Position numbers and translations under genes: made by a program. A stretch of 64,000 nt of DNA from Candidatus Gastranaerophilales bacterium (GTDB lineage Bacteria > Cyanobacteriota > Vampirovibrionia > Gastranaerophilales > Gastranaerophilaceae): the NCBI GenBank assembly GCA_944326565.1, contig CALVEL010000004.1, positions 178,163 through 242,162 of the forward strand. Reading direction: 5' to 3'. This document shows, piece by piece, positions 59,104-64,000 of the stretch; position 1 is the stretch's first letter, and the number at the start of each line of letters is the position of its first letter. Under the pieces are notes generated by a model that made no database searches, had not been told where the DNA came from, and was given only the letters and a program-made list of their open reading frames with translations.

Positions 59104-59811
59104 TTAGGGAATAATTCTTGCTTCGACATCTTTTTTAACATTTATTGTATTATTTAAACTTTTTGACAATTCAGCTGCAGTATTTGCACTGTAGAATTTT
59201 CCGCCTGTTACAAGGGATGTACATTCTAATTGAGCAAGATCATCTTCTTCTGTAATATTAAATGCAATTACATCAATAATAACATCTTTTCTGACTCTTA
59301 TAAGTTCCATAACCCATTTACAAGGACTTTCATCACAATTTTCACCTCCATCTGTCAAAAGAATTATGTGCTTGCGTCCGCTAAATCCCATAAAATCATT
59401 TTTAACAGCTTCTTTTAGGGAATATGTAATAGGTGTCATACCTTTTGGCTCTACTAGGAAAAGTGAATTTTGCAAATTTATAGAATTATTAGTTGCTACA
59501 GGTACAAGCAGACTTGAGGCTCTGCAGGCTTCATAAGGTGTAAAACCAACTTTGTGTCCATATACCCTTAGACCAACAGAAGAATTTTTGCTCATTTTAG
59601 GAATGATTTCGCGCATTGTATCAAGCATTAAATCTACTTTTCTCTTACCGTCTAAATACTCATTCATGCTGTTAGAAAAGTCCAAAATAAATAATGTACG
59701 CTCATTTTCTTGAGGTCTATATATGTAATTATCCGGTGTATTTACCGAATATTGTTCCGCAAAAGCAGGAATAGATATTATTAAAGCAAAAAACAATATA
59801 ATTTTTTTCAT
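59104..59811 (-). CDS. Exported von Willebrand factor A domain protein
   Basis: 235 residues. Signal peptide (~1-18, KKIILFFALIISIPAFA) and a VWA domain filling the rest. MIDAS residues: D-x-S-x-S in FILDFSNSMN, Thr in GMTPITYSL and Asp in LLTDGGENCD. Acts as a metal-dependent adhesion or assembly module outside the cytoplasm. No partner is evident. TPN-rich N-terminus. Single gene. Confidence 0.88.
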   Translation of the reverse strand: MKKIILFFALIISIPAFAEQYSVNTPDNYIYRPQENERTLFILDFSNSMNEYLDGKRKVDLMLDTMREIIPKMSKNSSVGLRVYGHKVGFTPYEACRASSLLVPVATNNSINLQNSLFLVEPKGMTPITYSLKEAVKNDFMGFSGRKHIILLTDGGENCDESPCKWVMELIRVRKDVIIDVIAFNITEEDDLAQLECTSLVTGGKFYSANTAAELSKSLNNTINVKKDVEARIIP

Positions 59812-59904
59812 AATTCTAATTATTTTAAATAAGAATATAAAAAAAAATTAGACAATATGGTAAATTTTTATGTTAGAATTCAAGTATATAAAGGGATATT
59901 TAAT

Positions 59905-61143
59905 ATGAATAGTCACGAATTAATAAAAAATGCTGAGAAAAGTCTAGCTGAACAATTTGAAATAATAAACGAAATTAGAGATTTTAATCAAAAAAAAGTA
60001 TTGGAAGCTTTTATTAATAACCGAGTTGCTCCTGAACATTTTTATACGGTTTCAGGCTACGGACATGATGACATTGGACGGGAAGTATTAGATAAAGTTT
60101 TTGCAGAAGTATTCAAAGCAGAAAAAGCTATTGCAAGAATTCATTTTGCATCTGGTACTCATACTCTAGCATGCTGTCTTTTCGGCTGTCTAAGACCCGG
60201 TGATAAGCTCATTTCAGTTGCAGGTGCTCCTTATGATACTATGCAAGAGGTAATTGGCACAGCAGGTGATAATACAACAAAAGAAGATTCCTTGCTCGCT
60301 TATGGAATTTTGTATGATGAAGTTCCGCTAAAAAATAATGATGTCGATTTTGAATTACTAGAAAAAATGATAGATAAATCAACAACAATGGTATTAATTC
60401 AAAGATCAAAGGGATATTCTACAAGGAAATCACTTTCTATTGAAGTAATTGAAAAAATATGTAAAATTGTAAAAAAGAAAAATCCTGATTGTATATGTTT
60501 TGTAGACAACTGCTACGGTGAGTTTGTTGAAGAAAAAGAGCCTTTAGAAGTCGGAGCTGATTTAATAGCAGGCTCTTTAATTAAAAATCCCGGGGGAGGA
60601 ATCGTAGAAGCCGGAGGTTATATCGCAGGTAAAGCAAAGTATGTCGATAAAGCCTCAAACCGTCTTACAGCTCCAGGTATAGGCTCAGAAGGCGGCGCTA
60701 TGTTTAACCAGCACAGACTTATTTTTCAAGGATTTTTCATGGCCCCGTCAGTTGTATCAGATGCCGTAAAAGGTGCTGTACTTGCAGCTAAAATTTTTGA
60801 CGAAATTGGGTATAATTCAACACCTAAATATAATGAAAAACGCACTGATATTATACAGAACATAACTTTCAATGCGCCAGAACCATTAGAAAAATTTTGT
60901 AGAACAATTCAATCACTCTCTCCAGTAAACGGATATGTGACTCCAATACCAGAATATATACCGGGCTATGAGGATCAAGTCATTATGGCTGGAGGAACTT
61001 TTATTGAAGGTTCAACTATAGAACTTTCAGCAGACGGGCCTATGAGAGAGCCTTATGTAGCCTATTTGCAGGGCGGGCTCAACTATGCTCACGTAAAAAT
61101 TGCACTGGAAAAATTTCTTGATAATTTAAAAACTAGTAAGTAG
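59905..61143 (+). CDS. Methionine gamma-lyase family protein (aluminium-resistance type)
   Basis: 412 residues from ATG 59905 (MNSHELIKNAEKSL), AAGGG upstream; an earlier ATG at 59857 lacks a site. PF06838-type PLP enzyme: SGYGHDDIGREVLD, FASGTHTLACCLFGCLRPGD, IQRSKGYSTRKSL, FVDNCYGEFVE and SLIKNPGGGI with the PLP Lys. The family is near-universal in Cyanobacteria and Clostridia; its reaction is not established (C-S lyase suspected). Overlaps the opposing gene by 11 bp. Confidence 0.9.
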   Translation: MNSHELIKNAEKSLAEQFEIINEIRDFNQKKVLEAFINNRVAPEHFYTVSGYGHDDIGREVLDKVFAEVFKAEKAIARIHFASGTHTLACCLFGCLRPGDKLISVAGAPYDTMQEVIGTAGDNTTKEDSLLAYGILYDEVPLKNNDVDFELLEKMIDKSTTMVLIQRSKGYSTRKSLSIEVIEKICKIVKKKNPDCICFVDNCYGEFVEEKEPLEVGADLIAGSLIKNPGGGIVEAGGYIAGKAKYVDKASNRLTAPGIGSEGGAMFNQHRLIFQGFFMAPSVVSDAVKGAVLAAKIFDEIGYNSTPKYNEKRTDIIQNITFNAPEPLEKFCRTIQSLSPVNGYVTPIPEYIPGYEDQVIMAGGTFIEGSTIELSADGPMREPYVAYLQGGLNYAHVKIALEKFLDNLKTSK

Positions 61144-61867
61144 TTAAATCATTTGAAATTTCATTCCCTAATTTGTCGAATTCTTGAGTTTGGCAGCTGT
61201 ATTCACTCATAGTTAATACTTTTTTACTGCCGTCTGTCCTTAATGTTTCAAAACGCTGTATTTTATGCAGTAAATCATAATCTACATTTGTAACGTCACC
61301 GTTTTTATACTTGATTTCTTCATGAATTAGTTTTCCGGCTACATTAAAATCCTTTCTGCGAATTGAAATTGGTTCTTTAGGATTATTGAATTTAACATAA
61401 TATTGGCTTAGTTTCAAACCGTTTGAATCATAGACAGTTGTATAGACCAACTTCTTAGCAGAATCAAAATAATCTGCAAATATTCTATCATCATGGACTA
61501 CTGGATCAAACTTACGATAAAAAATTTCTATTGATGAGTTATCTTTATTTTTTATTTGAACTTTTTTAGAAAAACTTTTATCTCTTAAAAAAGTATCTAA
61601 CGCTGCTCGCTGATTTTTAACCTCAATCACAGAAGTATCAGATAGAATTTTTTTTAAATTAGTGTTTGATGGAGATATTTGAATTTCGTTGCTCACTGCT
61701 TTTTTATTAGTTATCAAACGAAACATTTTTTTTAATAAGCTTGATTTTTTCGCTTTAAAAAAGTTTCCCGTCATAGATGGTGCTGAAAATGCTAAAGATA
61801 CATAGTTACAATTTTTATTTTCATAATTTGAATGATGTTGAAAAGAATAAATTGGTTGAATTTTCAT
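61133..61867 (-). CDS. Hypothetical protein, repeat-like YD motifs
   Basis: 244 residues from ATG 61867 (MKIQPIYSFQHHSN), with AAGGAG 6 bases upstream. Basic N-terminal ~100 residues, then short strand-turn units (SKKLVYTTVYDSNGLKLSQYYVKF, FNVAGKLIHEEIKYKNGDV) resembling RHS/MORN-like imperfect repeats. The N-terminal layout (NYVSLAFSAPSM) has the hydrophobic F-x-A pattern seen in other small clade-type proteins of the window. No signal peptide. Function unknown. Confidence 0.65.
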   Translation of the reverse strand: MKIQPIYSFQHHSNYENKNCNYVSLAFSAPSMTGNFFKAKKSSLLKKMFRLITNKKAVSNEIQISPSNTNLKKILSDTSVIEVKNQRAALDTFLRDKSFSKKVQIKNKDNSSIEIFYRKFDPVVHDDRIFADYFDSAKKLVYTTVYDSNGLKLSQYYVKFNNPKEPISIRRKDFNVAGKLIHEEIKYKNGDVTNVDYDLLHKIQRFETLRTDGSKKVLTMSEYSCQTQEFDKLGNEISNDLTTY

Positions 61868-62009
61868 AGTACTCCTTTTTTGTGTTTTATAACGATTAAA
61901 AACATTTTTTTTTGCTAGTAAAATAGAAAATGTTAAGTTTTTTAAATTACGAAATAGCACTATCTGACTAATTCTTTAGGATTAGATAGTTTAAAATTAA
62001 ACATAAGAA

Positions 62010-62036
62010 TTGACAGTACAATTTTTGTGGTAAACT
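62010..62036 (+). promoter_or_regulatory. Promoter of the glucan phosphorylase-like gene
   Basis: TTGACA (62010-62015) and an extended -10 TGG-TAAACT (TAAACT at 62031-62036), spacer 15 bp. The leader contains CCACA/TGTGG arms. Confidence 0.5.
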
Positions 62037-62104
62037 GTTATGGTACCCCACAAAATGTGGTATTAGACAAAGTACATAGTATTAAGAAGAGGAAAGGTGA
62101 AGAT

Positions 62105-63796
62105 ATGTCATTACCAAACGTAGCATATTTTTCAATGGAAATCGCAATTGATCAGTCATTAAAGACATATTCTGGCGGTTTAGGATTCTTGGCAGGTTCT
62201 CATATGTTATCTGCCGGATATCTGCAAATGCCAATGGTCGGTGTGACTATGTTATGGTCTTATGGTTATTATGATCAAAGAATTGCACATGATGGTCAAG
62301 TAGAAGTAGCATACATCCGAAAATATTACGACTTCTTAAAAGATACAAATGTATCAACAGAAGTTGAAATTTTTGGTGAAAAAGTAAAAGTAAAAGCATA
62401 CTTAGTAGAGCCGGAATTATTTGGTACTTGTCCTGTATACCTTTTAACAACTGATATTGAAGGTAACAGTGAATGGGCAAAAAGTATTTCTCACAAATTA
62501 TATGACGGCAACGAAAAAATAAGAATCGCTCAAGAAACTGTATTAGGTGTAGCAGGTGTAAGAATTCTTCAAGCAATCGGATACAAATTTGATGTAATCC
62601 ATATGAATGAAGGACACGCTCTTCCAGCTGCATTTGAATTATTGAGACAATATAACGGTAATTTAGATGAAGTTAAAAAGAAAACAGTATTTACAACACA
62701 CACACCTGTAGCAGCAGGTAATGAAGTTCACTATGTAGATACACTTTTAGAAGGCGGATTTTTCGCTGGTGCATCTAAAGAGACAGCAATACAATTAGGT
62801 GGAGAAAACTTCTCACTTACAGTTGCAGCTCTTAGAATGTCAAGACTTGCTAATGCTGTATCACAATTACATGGTTTGGTTTCAAATAAAATGTGGGAAT
62901 GGGTTGAAGGCAGATGCCCTATAAGAGCTATCACAAATGCTGTAAATCTTCACTATTGGCAAGATCCAAGAATTTTAGAAGCAAATACTCCTGAAAAGCT
63001 TCTTGCCGTTAAAAGAGAAATGAAAGCAGAGCTGTTTGAGTATGTAGCAAATGTTGCAGGTAAAAGATTCGATCCTGATGTTTTGACCATAACTTGGGCA
63101 AGAAGATTTGCTGATTATAAACGTGCTTGGCTAATCTTAATGGATAAAGACAGAATCAATAAATTACTTGATGAAAACAAAATCCAAATAATCTTTGCTG
63201 GAAAATTCCACCCTGATGATGTTATGGGCAAAGAAATGTTTAATAAATTATTAAATCGTTCTCATACCCTTAAAAATGTAGTAGTGCTGCCTGGATATGA
63301 GCTTGAATTGTCAGGCAAATTAAAAAGAGGCTCTGATATTTGGTTAAATACACCTCTAAGACCTTTTGAAGCATCAGGAACTTCAGGTATGTCAGCTAAC
63401 GCTAACGGTGCTGTTCACCTTTCAATTTTTGATGGTTGGACTGTTGAAGGTACTTTTGACGGTATTAACGGATATACTGTTGAATATCCAGGTCTTGATG
63501 ATGAAATGCCTTGGGAAGAACGTCATTGGAAAGATCATCAATGTGTAATGGATATAATTGAAAATAGAATTATCCCAACATATTATGAAAATAAAATGGA
63601 ATGGGCACGTTTAATGAGACAAGCTATCAGAACATCTGAAGCATATTTCAATTCAGACAGAATGGTTATTGAATACTACAATAGATTATATAAACCGATT
63701 GCCCACAATGATTCAACATCTGGTGGAAAGAAAAAAGAAATGAATATTTCTGAAACTCCTACTTTTGATGCTTGGACATTCTCAAATATTAAATAA
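62105..63796 (+). CDS. glgP: Alpha-glucan phosphorylase-like protein lacking the PLP lysine
   Basis: 563 residues from ATG 62105 (MSLPNVAYFSMEI), AAAGGTGAAG upstream. Short phosphorylase subtype without the DUF3417 domain: YSGGLGFLAGSH, HMNEGHALPAAFE, TTHTPVAAGNEVHY, WARRFADYKRAWLIL, FAGKFHPDD, LPGYELELSGKLKRGSDIWL and PFEASGTSGM. After the last motif the usual Lys that binds PLP (GMK-x-x-x-NG) is Ser430 (GMSANANG). The rest of the glycogen-phosphorylase fold is intact. Normally it would release glucose-1-phosphate from glycogen. If the Lys loss is real, it may not use PLP. Confidence 0.8.
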   Translation: MSLPNVAYFSMEIAIDQSLKTYSGGLGFLAGSHMLSAGYLQMPMVGVTMLWSYGYYDQRIAHDGQVEVAYIRKYYDFLKDTNVSTEVEIFGEKVKVKAYLVEPELFGTCPVYLLTTDIEGNSEWAKSISHKLYDGNEKIRIAQETVLGVAGVRILQAIGYKFDVIHMNEGHALPAAFELLRQYNGNLDEVKKKTVFTTHTPVAAGNEVHYVDTLLEGGFFAGASKETAIQLGGENFSLTVAALRMSRLANAVSQLHGLVSNKMWEWVEGRCPIRAITNAVNLHYWQDPRILEANTPEKLLAVKREMKAELFEYVANVAGKRFDPDVLTITWARRFADYKRAWLILMDKDRINKLLDENKIQIIFAGKFHPDDVMGKEMFNKLLNRSHTLKNVVVLPGYELELSGKLKRGSDIWLNTPLRPFEASGTSGMSANANGAVHLSIFDGWTVEGTFDGINGYTVEYPGLDDEMPWEERHWKDHQCVMDIIENRIIPTYYENKMEWARLMRQAIRTSEAYFNSDRMVIEYYNRLYKPIAHNDSTSGGKKKEMNISETPTFDAWTFSNIK

Positions 63797-63821
63797 TTTT
63801 CTAGTTATTAGAATGCCAAAA

Positions 63822-63852
63822 CAAAAGACCGATTTTTTTAATCGGTCTTTTG
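63822..63852 (+). terminator. Rho-independent terminator
   Basis: CAAAAGACCGAT (63822-63833) and ATCGGTCTTTTG (63841-63852) with a T-rich loop, 25 bp after the phosphorylase-like gene. Confidence 0.88.
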
Positions 63853-63930
63853 CTGTTATAAGTAATATTTCAGTTAATTGTAACGAAATATTACGAAACA
63901 GAGATAAAAAATTAAAGATTTAAAACAAAT

Positions 63931-63951
63931 GAGCCGTATACCATGACAAGG
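63931..63951 (+). promoter_or_regulatory. Leader element shared by the two MGMAASQ genes, copy 2
   Basis: GAGCCGTA-T-ACCATGACAAGG, 26 bases before ATG 63977, matching the element at 23010-23030 on the other strand in 8 of 9 (AGCCGTA core) and most of the remaining positions. Confidence 0.55.
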
Positions 63952-63976
63952 AAACGAAATTGAAAGGAAAAATGTC

Positions 63977-64000
63977 ATGGGAATGGCAGCATCTCAGGCG
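63977..64000 (+). CDS. Start of a second MGMAASQ-family gene (3' part beyond window)
   Basis: Eight codons (MGMAASQA) follow AAGGAAAA at a good distance. They are identical to the first eight residues of the 658-residue protein at 21001-22977. The rest lies outside the window, so length and divergence of this paralogue are unknown. Confidence 0.7.

Noticed and set aside
1..64000. CRISPR array, insertion sequence or prophage
   Set aside because: No regularly spaced direct repeats, transposase, integrase or phage structural motifs were seen on either strand.

Overview
The window is AT-rich, gene-dense bacterial DNA. It most resembles a gut Melainabacteria / Candidatus Gastranaerophilales genome (non-photosynthetic sister of Cyanobacteria). 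This is inferred, not tested. The grounds are: a cyanobacterial-type Ski2-like helicase; a RecG with an N-terminal extension; short prepilin-like proteins beginning with an FTMAEVLIT segment; proteins starting MGMAASQ; a CHASE2-adenylate cyclase; an anaerobe-type superoxide reductase/ferritin pair; and a ClosTron-free, plasmid-free, housekeeping-rich layout. I see no phage, insertion sequence or CRISPR array, so this looks like ordinary chromosome.

Layout. 1-6.6 kb: end of an unknown gene, serS, a Ski2-like helicase, a small XRE regulator divergent from a prepilin-like gene, and a secreted phosphodiester glycosidase-like protein with a structured leader. 6.6-19.2 kb: Tic20-like membrane protein, TPR protein, rsfS, rpiB with a clear operator, two paralogous clade-type coiled-coil proteins, recG, CHASE2-adenylate cyclase, an eda-kdgK-csaB operon, an EF-hand protein and tRNA-Leu(UAA). 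19.3-24.7 kb: patatin lipase, small helical protein, a 658-residue MGMAASQ protein, a short Orn/Lys/Arg decarboxylase-like enzyme and a PilZ protein. 24.9-30 kb: rpsE-rpmD-rplO-secY as an isolated fragment of the spc operon, then a phosphohexomutase. 30-42.8 kb: orphan sugar permease, small paralogous proteins, CoA-disulfide reductase-like enzyme, FAD oxidoreductase, an MnmC-like methyltransferase with a large insert, thrB, ferredoxin, AI-2E exporter, radical SAM protein, a catalytically altered histidine phosphatase and a LeuD-like subunit. 42.8-47 kb: rpsL-rpsG with a structured leader, a glutaredoxin-like gene with a hybrid-cluster-protein relative that lacks its cluster ligands, and wecB. 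47-64 kb: secreted and coiled-coil proteins, GIY-YIG protein, a two-component pair, desulfoferrodoxin-ferritin, a second XRE/prepilin divergent pair, the large SRP RNA (ffs), glycosyltransferase, YdjC deacetylase, PLD-like nuclease, a frameshifted pseudogene, a VWA protein, a methionine gamma-lyase family enzyme, an alpha-glucan phosphorylase-like protein and the start of a second MGMAASQ gene.

Themes. Signalling and surface functions recur: c-di-GMP (PilZ), cAMP (cyclase), two-component proteins, prepilins each paired with its own XRE repressor candidate, and envelope sugar genes (csaB, wecB, phosphomutase, GT2, YdjC). Anaerobic oxidative-stress defence is covered by superoxide reductase, ferritin and CoA-disulfide reductase. 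Regulatory DNA reads unusually clearly: many promoters have near-consensus -35/-10 boxes with a 16-17 bp spacer, and a group of genes has the -10 box only 6-9 bases before ATG and no Shine-Dalgarno site, as expected for leaderless mRNAs.
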